Assembly (NCBI GenBank): GCA_044227095.1
Contig: JBGAFV010000001.1
Span: 2,356,001 to 2,420,000, forward strand
Reading direction: 5' to 3'
DNA: 64,000 bases
Source: JACMLD01 sp044227095
GTDB taxonomy: Bacteria; Bacteroidota; Bacteroidia; Chitinophagales; Chitinophagaceae
The position numbers were made by a program, and so were the translations under genes. The notes below the pieces were generated by a model. It was given only the letters and a program-made list of their open reading frames with translations. It was not told where the DNA came from and did no database searches. Shown piece after piece: positions 45,351 to 53,247 of this stretch (within the stretch, counting starts at the first letter, position 1; each line of letters opens with the position of its first letter).

Positions 45351-46043
45351 ATGCAAGCGCATAAGTACTCAATTAAAGATTGGGCCGAAGATGACAGGCC
45401 CCGTGAAAAGCTACTACGTAAAAGCCCTATGGTTCTCAGCGATTCAGAGCTGCTGGCCATTTTAATTAATAACGGCAGCCGTCAAAAAACCGCCGTAGAC
45501 CTTGCTAAGGAAATACTACAACTGGGCAAAAACAACCTTAATGAACTCGGCCGGCTTTCCATTAAAGATTTTATGGCCATTAAGGGAATCGGTGAAGCCA
45601 AAGCCATCACCATTGCCGCAGCATTGGAACTTGGCCGCCGCCGGCAGGCTGCCGCTTTCCTGGAAAAACCCCGGATTACCTCCACCGGCGATATGGCCAG
45701 CTACCTGCAAACCATGCTTGGCGATTACCAGCATGAAGTGTTTGCTGTTATTTTTCTAAACCAGGCCAACAGGATAAATCATTTTGAAATTATAAGCAAA
45801 GGCGGAATTACAGGTACCGTTGCCGATCCCCGCATCATCTTAAAAAAAGCCCTGCAGGAAGAAGCCGTAAGCATTGTGCTTTGCCACAATCATCCATCGG
45901 GAAGTCTGCGCCCCAGCCGCGCCGATGAAGAATTGACGCAGAAAATAAAACATGCCGCCAGGTTTTTCGACATCAAAGTGCTGGACCACATTATTGTAAG
46001 TAATGAGGGCTTTTTTAGTTTCGCTGAGGATGGAATTCTTTGA
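45351..46043 (+). CDS. radC: RadC family JAB-domain protein
   Basis: 230 residues. An N-terminal UPF0758 domain with a helix-hairpin-helix (IKGIGEAKA, 77-85) is followed by a JAMM/MPN+ domain with H179-N-H181-P-S-G and D192. Despite its name it is not a proven repair enzyme; the JAMM site suggests a metalloprotease-like activity. Single gene, with codon use like its neighbours. The insert with the four-helix-bundle gene begins just beyond its stop. Confidence 0.93.
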   Translation: MQAHKYSIKDWAEDDRPREKLLRKSPMVLSDSELLAILINNGSRQKTAVDLAKEILQLGKNNLNELGRLSIKDFMAIKGIGEAKAITIAAALELGRRRQAAAFLEKPRITSTGDMASYLQTMLGDYQHEVFAVIFLNQANRINHFEIISKGGITGTVADPRIILKKALQEEAVSIVLCHNHPSGSLRPSRADEELTQKIKHAARFFDIKVLDHIIVSNEGFFSFAEDGIL

Positions 46044-46067
46044 TTAGGAGGGAGTCTGTAAGGTTAG

Positions 46068-46103
46068 GAGTTCGTAGTTCGGTTGTTCATGGTTGCTTCA
46101 TGC
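46068..46103 (+). repeat. GTTCGTAGTTCGGTTGTTCATGG repeat, copy A
   Basis: Imperfect tandem of AGTTCG units ending TGCTTCATGC. Same order of units as copy B (46150-46198) and 51634-51668. Confidence 0.7.
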
Positions 46104-46149
46104 GGAAAAGTGAGAGTTTATCAGGGAAATTCATCGATAGTTTATAGCT

Positions 46150-46189
46150 CTTTAAGTTGAAGAAAGTTCGGAGTTCGGTTGTTCATAGT
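46150..46189 (+). repeat. Left arm of a 40-bp perfect inverted repeat
   Basis: CTTTAAGTTGAAGAAAGTTC is the start; the reverse complement of all 40 bases appears at 47335-47374. The arms bracket the four-helix-bundle and DUF3467 genes. Confidence 0.95.
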
Positions 46190-46278
46190 GCTTTATGCAA
46201 AGCACTTACTAAATATAAATTCCAAAAAGTTTGGGTCAATAATTCATAGTATTTACATATTCTATAAAATAAAATTAC

Positions 46279-46680
46279 ATGGCAACTATTAATAATTTCG
46301 AAGATTTAAGAGTTTGGCAAAAAGCAAGAATACTTTGCCAAGAAATTTTTGAATTAATAGAGAAAGAAAAGTTTTGCAGGGATTATAAATTAAAAGATCA
46401 AATCAATGGTTCTTCTGGTTCTGTAATGGATAATGTTGCAGAAGGTTTTGGCAGGCAAGGAAACAATGAGTTTATTAATTTTCTAACTATTGCAAATGGT
46501 TCTGTTCTTGAAGTAAAATCTCAGCTTTACAGGGCTCTTGATAGAAAGTATATCTCTCCCTCTAAATTTGAAGAACTTGAAAAAGTGATAGAGGAAATTA
46601 TAAGAATGATTGCTTCACTCGTCATTTATCTCGGAAAAAGCAATTTTAGGGGACAGAAGTTTAAAGTGAGGGAAAAATAG
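46279..46680 (+). CDS. Four-helix-bundle protein (23S rRNA intervening-sequence/Avd-like family)
   Basis: 133 residues. The TIGR02436 pattern is visible: FEDLRVWQKARILCQEIFELI, KDQINGSSGSVMDNVAEGFGRQGNNEFINFLTIANGSVLEVKSQLYRAL, ending in a helix EELEKVIEEIIRMIASLVIYL. Relatives are encoded inside 23S rRNA intervening sequences and in diversity-generating retroelements (Avd); many are solitary. No rRNA or reverse transcriptase is nearby. It lies inside a segment bracketed by a perfect 40-bp inverted repeat, which hints at mobility. Confidence 0.9.
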   Translation: MATINNFEDLRVWQKARILCQEIFELIEKEKFCRDYKLKDQINGSSGSVMDNVAEGFGRQGNNEFINFLTIANGSVLEVKSQLYRALDRKYISPSKFEELEKVIEEIIRMIASLVIYLGKSNFRGQKFKVREK

Positions 46681-46700
46681 TTTAGACAGTTCTTAAATTT

Positions 46701-46723
46701 GATAGTTCGTAGTTGTTTTATGC
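46701..46723 (+). repeat. GTTCGTAGTTGTTTTATGC repeat, truncated copy
   Basis: Ends of the same family: GATAGTTCGTAGTTGTTTTA followed by TGC, lacking the central CGGTTGTTCATAG. Confidence 0.55.
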
Positions 46724-46822
46724 ACGATTGCTGTGATAAAGCAAACAGGCGTTATTTTATTATGCATTTGATCGTTGGAGGATTTCGAATTAATCAACTG
46801 CGAACTGTATTTCCTATTCATT

Positions 46823-46830
46823 TATCTTCG
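46823..46830 (+). promoter_or_regulatory. -7 promoter element for DUF3467 gene
   Basis: TATCTTCG, 17 bases before the ATG, identical to the elements before prs and lysC. Confidence 0.5.
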
Positions 46831-46847
46831 TACAAATAACAATTACA

Positions 46848-47162
46848 ATGGCAGATCAACAACCAAACAATCAGCAACTCAATATAGAGATATCCGAAGA
46901 GGTATCAGAAGGCACGTATTCTAACCTGGTTATTATTACACATTCTCACGCAGAGTTTATTGTAGACTTTGTAAACGTAATGCCGGGTACACCTAAAAGC
47001 AAAGTAAAAAGCCGCATTATACTTACTCCGCAGCATGCCAAACGTTTTTTAAAAGCATTGGATGATAATATTCAGCGTTTTGAAGAAGCACATGGTAAAA
47101 TTAAAGACCAGGAAGCGATGGAATTTCCGCTCAATTTTGGAGGACCTACAGCACAAGCGTAA
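46848..47162 (+). CDS. DUF3467 family protein
   Basis: 104 residues. DUF3467: QLNIEISEEVSEGTYSNLVIITHSHAEFIVDFVNVMPGTPKSKVKSRIILTPQHAKRFLKALDDNI. A small alpha/beta protein, cytosolic, without catalytic motifs. It occurs widely in bacteria, function unknown. It has its own promoter-like element. It lies within the 40-bp inverted-repeat segment with the four-helix-bundle gene, so it may be a passenger or a neighbour trapped between repeats. Confidence 0.88.
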   Translation: MADQQPNNQQLNIEISEEVSEGTYSNLVIITHSHAEFIVDFVNVMPGTPKSKVKSRIILTPQHAKRFLKALDDNIQRFEEAHGKIKDQEAMEFPLNFGGPTAQA

Positions 47163-47167
47163 TACCA

Positions 47168-47206
47168 AGTTCTTAGTTCGTTTCAAGTTCATAGTTCGCA
47201 GTTCGA
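47168..47206 (+). repeat. GTTCATAGTTCGCAGTTCG repeat
   Basis: Directly after DUF3467: AGTTCTTAGTTCG, AGTTCATAGTTCG and CAGTTCG in tandem. Confidence 0.65.
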
Positions 47207-47334
47207 TAATTATTTTGAAGCGCTTGGTTTTGGCTTGCCTGCATTATATTATGAATCTAGTGTAGAATCATCATGAACTGCCGAGCTTCGAACTTTTTTG
47301 AACTTATAAGCTAGTTGGGATCTAGTATAGAAGA

Positions 47335-47374
47335 ACTATGAACAACCGAACTCCGAACTTTCTTCAACTTAAAG
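47335..47374 (-). repeat. Right arm of the 40-bp perfect inverted repeat
   Basis: ACTATGAACAACCGAACTCC begins it; it is the exact reverse complement of 46150-46189. It ends 11 bases before the cyanophycinase stop. Confidence 0.95.
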
Positions 47375-47384
47375 GGCCAACAAC

Positions 47385-48278
47385 TCACTCCACATCCACC
47401 TGTTTCTTAATCACCGATCCCTCACGGGTTTCCATAAGAAATTTGCGTTCGTTAATCATATAGCCGTTTCCTTTTTCGCAAAAATGTACAATAAGATTTT
47501 CTACGCTGATGGGATTGCCTTCGGGAATATCTGCAATGTTTGAGTGACGGATATCATGCCCGTCAATAATAATAACTAACCCGCTGCCAATGGCTTCCAT
47601 TTTATTGCCTTCTGTTACCAGCATGCCGGTATCTTCTCCCAGGCCAATACCAATAGCAGAGGGATTGCTGGCAACGGCCTGGGATAAACGCCCAAAACGT
47701 CCGCGTTTTTCAAAATGACTGTCTATAATAACGGTATCAATAAAACTAAGGCCTGTAGTTATTTTTACTTCGCCTTTAAGGTGGGCACGTGTAGCATTGC
47801 CTTCATAAATCATGGTATTGCTCATGGCCATGGCACCGGCGCTTGTGCCTGCAATAATGAAGTTTTCGTTCATGTACCTGTTGTGTAGGATCTTTAAAAA
47901 TTTTGTACCGCCAAAAATAGCGCTGAGACGCATCTGGTTTCCACCACTGAACATTACACATTCGCATTTTGAAATGCGGTCTGCAAATTCTGCTTTCAAA
48001 GCATCTTCGCGGTTGCGGATATTAAGCACACCAATATTGGTGCAACCAATTTTTCCGAATGCATTTAAATAATTGTTGGCTACTTCCTGTGGTATGGTAG
48101 ATGCCGTGGTAATAACTTCTATGCGGGCAGCGGGCCCGCCGGCTTCCTGCATAATGCGGCGCAGGATGCCCAGTTCAAAAAAGTTGAGGTTGTTGCGGTA
48201 AATATCTCCGGTTTCGAGATCGGTTCCTTTATCTTCTGCTCCACCAATAGCTATTAATTTCCCTTTCGGTATTGACAT
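47385..48278 (-). CDS. Cyanophycinase-like S51 peptidase
   Basis: 297 residues. The serine nucleophile S146 is in GTSAGAM, with FSGGNQ at 110-115 and the histidine region DSHFEKRGRFGRL, the S51 cyanophycinase pattern. It hydrolyses cyanophycin (Asp-Arg polymer) to dipeptides. No cyanophycin synthetase or isoaspartyl peptidase gene is in the window, so it may act on imported polymer or related peptides. No signal peptide, so cytosolic. Its 3' end is adjacent to the 40-bp inverted repeat. Confidence 0.93.
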   Translation of the reverse strand: MSIPKGKLIAIGGAEDKGTDLETGDIYRNNLNFFELGILRRIMQEAGGPAARIEVITTASTIPQEVANNYLNAFGKIGCTNIGVLNIRNREDALKAEFADRISKCECVMFSGGNQMRLSAIFGGTKFLKILHNRYMNENFIIAGTSAGAMAMSNTMIYEGNATRAHLKGEVKITTGLSFIDTVIIDSHFEKRGRFGRLSQAVASNPSAIGIGLGEDTGMLVTEGNKMEAIGSGLVIIIDGHDIRHSNIADIPEGNPISVENLIVHFCEKGNGYMINERKFLMETREGSVIKKQVDVE

Positions 48279-48636
48279 ATTCTGTTTAAAATTTTATACC
48301 ACAGTGCTAATGATACATTCAGGATTTATGGAAAAATTTTAAATCTTAATGAATGTATAATCTGCAATGACAACCAGACCGCCGCATAAACAAAAAAGAT
48401 GCTGTGCCCTTCCTGTCTCCGTGGTTCAAACAAAAATAACGGAAATACAATAAAGGAATTGTTCTGTACATGATAAAATATAGGTAAGTATCGCAGCAAA
48501 TATTGCGCTAATCCCAATGTTGGTAACAACTAATCCACAAAATATTATTGGCTATAAAATGATTATTGGAATGAATTGAGGAACTAGTAAATTGCCCGTT
48601 CAAACAATTTTAAGTACGCAGCTAAATTTAGAAAGT
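48279..48636. repeat. Gap between divergent cyanophycinase and ssb, with GTCTCCGTGGT copy
   Basis: CTGTCTCCGTGGT at 48413-48425 is one of four such sequences in the window. Apart from promoters expected for both genes nothing else is evident. No gene-like frame. Confidence 0.55.
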
Positions 48637-49068
48637 ATGATTAAGTTACAAGTTATCGGCAACCTTGGTAAAGATTGCGTTACCAACACAGTAAATGGTA
48701 AAAGCGTAATCAATTTTAATGTGGCGCACACAGAGAAATTTCGCGATGCACAAGGCAACCAGAAAGAAAAAACAATTTGGGTAGAATGTGCTTACTGGAC
48801 AGACAAAACTGCTATTGCACCTTATTTGCGCAAAGGCACACAGGTTTATGCAGAAGGCCAGCCCGAAGTAAGAACTTATCCCAAAAATGATGGTACCACC
48901 GCAGCATCATTAACATTGCGTGTATCTACTGTTCAGTTGTTGGGCAACCGTGGCGACAATTCATCGCCTTCGCAAGGAAGCTATAGTGGTTCTTCAAGTG
49001 CTTCAGTAAACAGCAACGCACCGTCAAGAAATGAAATTTCTGAACCCGTAGACGATTTACCATTCTAA
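48637..49068 (+). CDS. ssb: Single-stranded DNA-binding protein
   Basis: 143 residues from the ATG at 48637 (15 more upstream codons to a TTG do not belong to the family). OB-fold: IGNLGKDCVTNTVNGKSVINFNVAHTEKF, KEKTIWVECAYW, then RLS-type end VQLLGNRGDN, a Ser/Asn-rich linker and the acidic tip EPVDDLPF that recruits partner proteins. It protects single-stranded DNA in replication and repair. A terminator follows. Confidence 0.95.
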   Translation: MIKLQVIGNLGKDCVTNTVNGKSVINFNVAHTEKFRDAQGNQKEKTIWVECAYWTDKTAIAPYLRKGTQVYAEGQPEVRTYPKNDGTTAASLTLRVSTVQLLGNRGDNSSPSQGSYSGSSSASVNSNAPSRNEISEPVDDLPF

Positions 49069-49091
49069 AAACATTTCAGTTAAATACCTGG

Positions 49092-49119
49092 AAAACCCTT
49101 GCTTCTGCAGGGGTTTTTT
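49092..49119 (+). terminator. Rho-independent terminator after ssb
   Basis: Stem AAAACCCTTGC/GCAGGGGTTTT (one G-T pair), loop TTCT, followed by TTTTT. Confidence 0.85.
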
Positions 49120-49205
49120 AATGAAAAGGCTTGAAGCAGGTATTAGTATCAATTAATACATTAAATTTAGCGACCTGTTAACCAAGTCTTATATCGATTT
49201 ATTCA

Positions 49206-50618
49206 ATGGAAAAGAACGCTTCTTCACGCAGAAAATTCTTGCAGCAACTGGGCAGTACAACGCTTTTGCTGGGGGCCGGCGGGTTCCACAAAATTGCAGC
49301 TGCCGAAAAAATGGAAGAACGCATTTTGCAATACAGCAAACCTGTTTCTGCTAACGATAAAATAAGGGTTGCCGTTATTGGCTGCGGTATAATGGGGTTT
49401 AATGATATTGAAACCGCTTTAAAAATACCCGGTATAGAAATAGCAGCCGCCTGCGATTTATATACGGGCAGGCTGGAAAGGATGAAAGAACTGTACGGCA
49501 AAGATCTTTTTACAACACGTGATTACAGGGAAATACTGGAACGAAAGGATGTAGATGCAGTTATTGTGGCTACCAGCGATAACTGGCATGCACGCATAAG
49601 CATAGATGCTATGAACAAAGGCAAGCACGTGTATTGCGAAAAACCAATGGTGCACAAAATAAGTGAAGGGCTTGATGTGATTAATGCACAGCAGCAAACG
49701 AAAAAGATAATGCAGGTAGGTAGCCAGGGCATTAGCGGAATAGATTACCTGAAAGCAAAAGAATTGTACAAAGCCGGTGAAATAGGTAAACTAAATTGTA
49801 TAGAAGCCACTTACGACAGACAAAGTGCTCTAGGCGCCTGGGAATATACGCTTCCAACAGACGCATCGCCAAAAACGGTTGACTGGGACCGTTATATTGC
49901 CGGCACTACTAAACAGCCATACGATGAAAAGAAATTTTTCTGGTGGCGCAATTATAAAGATTTTGGTACCGGTATGCCGGGCGATTTATTTGTGCACCTG
50001 CTTACCGGTATTCATTATGTTACCGGTTCAAAAGGGCCTTCTTCTATTTACTCTGCTGGTCAGTTAGCCTATTGGAAAGATGGCCGCGACGTGCCGGATA
50101 TAACCACATCTATTATGGATTATCCGGAAACTCCTGAGCACCCTGCTTTCCAGGTAATGCTGCGGGTAAATTTTATTAGTGGCACCGGTGGTGGAAGCTC
50201 AGTAAAATTTATTGGCAGTGAAGGTATACTGGAAAAAACAGGCGATGGCATAAGCATCACGCACAGCATCATGCCTAAAGCACCTGGCATAGGCGGATGG
50301 GATGCACTTACAACTTATCCCCAGGCCATGCAGGAAGAATTAAAAAAACAATACGATCAAAAATGGAGTGCTGCAGATAAACAGGCACCAGCTAAAGCTC
50401 CTATTAAATTTAAAAAGCCAGAAGGCTATAGTGAGCATGTTGATCATTTTATAAATTTTTTTGAAGGCATAAGAGGTGGAAACGCTGTTATTGAAGGACC
50501 GGTAACTGCCTTCCGGGCGGCTGCGCCTTGTCTTGCCAGTAACGATAGCTATTTTCAGAAAAAAATTATTTACTGGGACGCAGAAAATATGAAAGTTGTT
50601 AATCAAAAACCCCATTAG
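49206..50618 (+). CDS. Gfo/Idh/MocA family oxidoreductase, Tat-exported
   Basis: 470 residues. N-terminal twin-arginine signal SSRRKFLQQLGSTTLLLGAGG (R8-R9), so likely moved to the periplasm folded. NAD(P)-binding VIGCGIMGFN at 57-66, CDLYTGRL, and the catalytic EKP at 145-147 with the C-terminal domain (HVDHFINFFEG). The family acts on sugars and cyclitols; the substrate is unknown. The next gene, an AraC regulator, begins 25 bases later and may control this one. Confidence 0.9.
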   Translation: MEKNASSRRKFLQQLGSTTLLLGAGGFHKIAAAEKMEERILQYSKPVSANDKIRVAVIGCGIMGFNDIETALKIPGIEIAAACDLYTGRLERMKELYGKDLFTTRDYREILERKDVDAVIVATSDNWHARISIDAMNKGKHVYCEKPMVHKISEGLDVINAQQQTKKIMQVGSQGISGIDYLKAKELYKAGEIGKLNCIEATYDRQSALGAWEYTLPTDASPKTVDWDRYIAGTTKQPYDEKKFFWWRNYKDFGTGMPGDLFVHLLTGIHYVTGSKGPSSIYSAGQLAYWKDGRDVPDITTSIMDYPETPEHPAFQVMLRVNFISGTGGGSSVKFIGSEGILEKTGDGISITHSIMPKAPGIGGWDALTTYPQAMQEELKKQYDQKWSAADKQAPAKAPIKFKKPEGYSEHVDHFINFFEGIRGGNAVIEGPVTAFRAAAPCLASNDSYFQKKIIYWDAENMKVVNQKPH

Positions 50619-50643
50619 CTTTAACCTATAAAATTAACCCGCT

Positions 50644-51627
50644 TTGTTTAGTTATACAAGTAATGCAGTAAGTTTTTACCAATACATAGAAGAGTTTGCT
50701 AAAGCCGTTAATGTTCCGGTTGTCAATGGCAGAATTGATATGCCAGAGTCTCTCGCCACCGGTTATATACAGGTAGAAACATTGCCTAATGGCCTACTTG
50801 CAATGGAAATGAATTATACATTTAATGCTGATTTCAATTTTGAACGGCCAAGTTCAGAAGAAGAATTTTATACGTTGCGTTTTGAAAATATCCAGATTTC
50901 TAAAAGGTACATTACAAAAATTGGAGACGAATACCGTAGTGATGACATGGAAACCAAGGCCAGTGTGTATCTTATGTGCAGCCTTTTCGATTTGGGCTAC
51001 ATTATTCAAAAAGGTACACAGGTAAATTGTATTATGGTAGAGTTTGACCGGGAATGGATGGCAAAATACCTTAAAATGGATTCCTATGAAGCAATTCTTC
51101 AACATTATCTCGCTTTAAAAACAACTGCGCTGGACATGGAGCAACTTGATGCAGATTACCGCCAGGCAATGGATGATATACAGCAAATGAATTCCGATCA
51201 TCCTGCGCATGTAACCATGATCCACAACCGCATTATGCATATGGTAGAACGGTTTTTTATTTCACTCTATGAAAAACGAAACCAGTTAAAGTATAAGATA
51301 AAAGCTTCTAATGAGGATATAACGCAGATTAGAAAAATTGAAAAAACAGTTACAAATGATTTTTCAATTCCCTTTCCTTCTATTGAAGAACTGGCAAGAT
51401 CTGCATCTATGAGCAGCAGTAAACTCAAAAAGCTTTTTAAAGATGTATATGGTAAACCCATTTACCAGTATTACCAGCAATACCGCATGAAAAAAGCAAA
51501 AGCAATGTTGCTTAGTCATCAGTATTCTGTAAAAACAGTTGGGTTAAGCGTTGGGTATGCCAATCTCAGCAACTTTAGCATGGCATTTAAAAAAGAGTTT
51601 GATATGCTGCCTAGTGAATTAGTTTAA
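50644..51627 (+). CDS. AraC-family transcriptional regulator
   Basis: 327 residues starting at a TTG. The first 190 residues are a jelly-roll-like sensing region without a recognised ligand motif; the last 100 residues carry the two AraC helix-turn-helix motifs (IEELARSASMSSSKLKKLFKDVYGKPIYQYYQQYRMKKAKAMLL, YSVKTVGLSVGYANLSNFSMAFKKEFDMLPSEL). The start lacks an in-frame ATG for 32 codons, so TTG is used. It lies 25 bases after the oxidoreductase and upstream of the LDH2 gene, in one direction, so it may regulate either. Repeats of the GTTCATAGTTCG family follow its stop. Confidence 0.9.
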   Translation: MFSYTSNAVSFYQYIEEFAKAVNVPVVNGRIDMPESLATGYIQVETLPNGLLAMEMNYTFNADFNFERPSSEEEFYTLRFENIQISKRYITKIGDEYRSDDMETKASVYLMCSLFDLGYIIQKGTQVNCIMVEFDREWMAKYLKMDSYEAILQHYLALKTTALDMEQLDADYRQAMDDIQQMNSDHPAHVTMIHNRIMHMVERFFISLYEKRNQLKYKIKASNEDITQIRKIEKTVTNDFSIPFPSIEELARSASMSSSKLKKLFKDVYGKPIYQYYQQYRMKKAKAMLLSHQYSVKTVGLSVGYANLSNFSMAFKKEFDMLPSELV

Positions 51628-51633
51628 AAGAAA

Positions 51634-51668
51634 GTTCGATAGTTCGGTTGTTCATAGTTATACTATGC
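51634..51668 (+). repeat. GTTCGATAGTTCGGTTGTTCATAG repeat, third full copy
   Basis: Matches 46068-46103 and 46167-46198 over the AGTTCGGTTGTTCATAG core, then TATGC. A reversed partner (GAACTGCGAACTAAGAACTTC) is at about 51729-51749. Confidence 0.65.
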
Positions 51669-51779
51669 TTAATCCACGATATAATGCATGCAAGCTTAAA
51701 TGCAGTACTTTAAAATAAAACAACTAACGAACTGCGAACTAAGAACTTCAAGAACTGAATAATTATCGTTTCTTTGCCA

Positions 51780-52862
51780 ATGCCCGAACAAAATTTTCCT
51801 TACCGGCAATTGCTGGTGTTTACAGAAAATATTTTTAAAAAGATTGGATGCAATAATAGTGATGCTGAAATTGCAGCCCGTGCATTATTAGCAGCAGATC
51901 TGCGTGGCATAGACTCTCACGGTGTAGCCCGTCTCAGCGGTTATGTGCGACTGTGGGAAGCAAAACGAGTGAATGCAAACCCTTCCATTAAAATCATTCA
52001 TGAAACGCCTTCTACTGCAGTTGTTGATGGCGACAGCGGGCTTGGCCTTGTTGTAGCACCATATGCTATGCAGGTGGCTATAGATAAAGCAAAACAAGTA
52101 GGTACTGGTTGGGTAAGCGTTAGTAATTCAAACCATTTTGGCATTGCGGGTTATCATGCTATGATGGCTTTGCAGCACGATATGATTGGTATTGCTATGA
52201 CCAACGCAAGTGCCCTGGTGTCTCCAACGTTTTCAAAAGAACGAATGCTGGGTACTAACCCAATTTGTGTAGCCGTGCCTGCGGGTAAAGAACCTGCATT
52301 TGTTGCAGACCTTGCTACAACAACTGCTGCCAATGGTAAGCTAGAAATTTTACAAAGAAAAAGTTTGCATGCACCTACAGGGTGGATACAGGATAAAGAT
52401 GGCAATGCATCTACCAATCCGCACGAACTAAAAGGTGGTGGTGCATTATTGCCATTGGGTGGAGACAGGGATCATGGAAGTCATAAAGGGTATGCACTTG
52501 GCGCAGTAGTAGATATTTTTTCTGCAGTATTAAGCGGGGCAAATTATGGTCCGTGGGTTCCGCCATTTCCTGCTTATGTGCCCATGCCGGCAAATCAACC
52601 CGGCAAAGGAATTGGTCATTTCTTTGGTGCAATGCGTATAGATGCTTTTCGTGCTGCAGATGATTTTAAAATGCACATGGATCAATGGATACAGCGTTTT
52701 AGATCTGCAACACCGGTAAATGAGGATCAAAAAGTATTGATACCCGGAGATCCCGAACGGCAAGCACAAGCAGAACGTTTGCAAAATGGTATTCCTTTAT
52801 TGCATGCTGTAGTAGAAAACCTGAAAGAGTTGGGAGAGAAGTTTAGTGTTTCTTTTGATTAA
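51780..52862 (+). CDS. Malate/L-lactate dehydrogenase-like (LDH2) oxidoreductase
   Basis: 360 residues from the ATG at 51780. LDH2/MDH2 family features: RGIDSHGVARLSGYVRLW, SNSNHFGIAGYHA, MTNASALVSPTFSKERMLGTNP, GGDRDHGSHKGYALGAVVDI. Family members are NAD(P)-dependent 2-hydroxyacid dehydrogenases with a fold unlike classical Rossmann enzymes (ureidoglycolate, sulfolactate or pyrroline-carboxylate substrates also occur). Function cannot be fixed by sequence reading. Cytosolic. It sits downstream of the AraC gene. Confidence 0.9.
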   Translation: MPEQNFPYRQLLVFTENIFKKIGCNNSDAEIAARALLAADLRGIDSHGVARLSGYVRLWEAKRVNANPSIKIIHETPSTAVVDGDSGLGLVVAPYAMQVAIDKAKQVGTGWVSVSNSNHFGIAGYHAMMALQHDMIGIAMTNASALVSPTFSKERMLGTNPICVAVPAGKEPAFVADLATTTAANGKLEILQRKSLHAPTGWIQDKDGNASTNPHELKGGGALLPLGGDRDHGSHKGYALGAVVDIFSAVLSGANYGPWVPPFPAYVPMPANQPGKGIGHFFGAMRIDAFRAADDFKMHMDQWIQRFRSATPVNEDQKVLIPGDPERQAQAERLQNGIPLLHAVVENLKELGEKFSVSFD

Positions 52863-53247
52863 AAGATTCTAGTTCATAGTTCAGTAGTTCATAGTTGTTT
52901 AATTCAGTGTTCAAATCAATCTGGTAGCTCATTTATATTTCAATTCAACAATGTCTGCCCGGCAAGCTGTTTATAAATCATTGTTCTAATACCAACAGTA
53001 TAGTTTCATAGCGGCATCGTTGCCCGCCCGGATGTTTCCGTACGGACGGGCGTCGCAAGCACTTCATCTTTTTATCATGTGGCGGCAGAGGTCTTATGCA
53101 AGTCCTCCAAAATCAAAATTTTAGCAGTTTCCAGCCAAAAAAGCCAATCAACTAATCAATCAATAAACTAACGAAAGAACTATCTTCGCTGCCCAAAATA
53201 TTTTTTAACTAAACTTCTTGTTTAAATACAAGAATCGGGGGGGAACA
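52863..53247. repeat. Gap before lysC: GTTCATAG repeat and GC-rich hairpin
   Basis: AGTTCATAGTTCAGTAGTTCATAG lies near 52871-52894. Near 53022-53051 GCCCGCCCG and CGGACGGGC form a GC-rich stem of about 9 bp with one mismatch. No gene. No classic lysine riboswitch is apparent. Confidence 0.5.
53181..53188 (+). promoter_or_regulatory. -7 promoter element for lysC
   Basis: TATCTTCG, identical to the elements before prs and the DUF3467 gene, about 60 bases before the lysC ATG. Confidence 0.5.

Noticed and set aside
46044..47384. Retroelement (DGR) linked to the Avd-like four-helix-bundle protein
   Set aside because: No reverse transcriptase, template repeat or variable repeat in the window.
46060..47385. 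Repeated GTTCATAGTTCG units as a CRISPR array
   Set aside because: Spacing is irregular, units occur in both orientations, and there are no cas genes.
52863..53247. Lysine riboswitch upstream of lysC
   Set aside because: No L-box-like conserved core; the visible structure is a simple GC-rich hairpin within repeat-bearing DNA.
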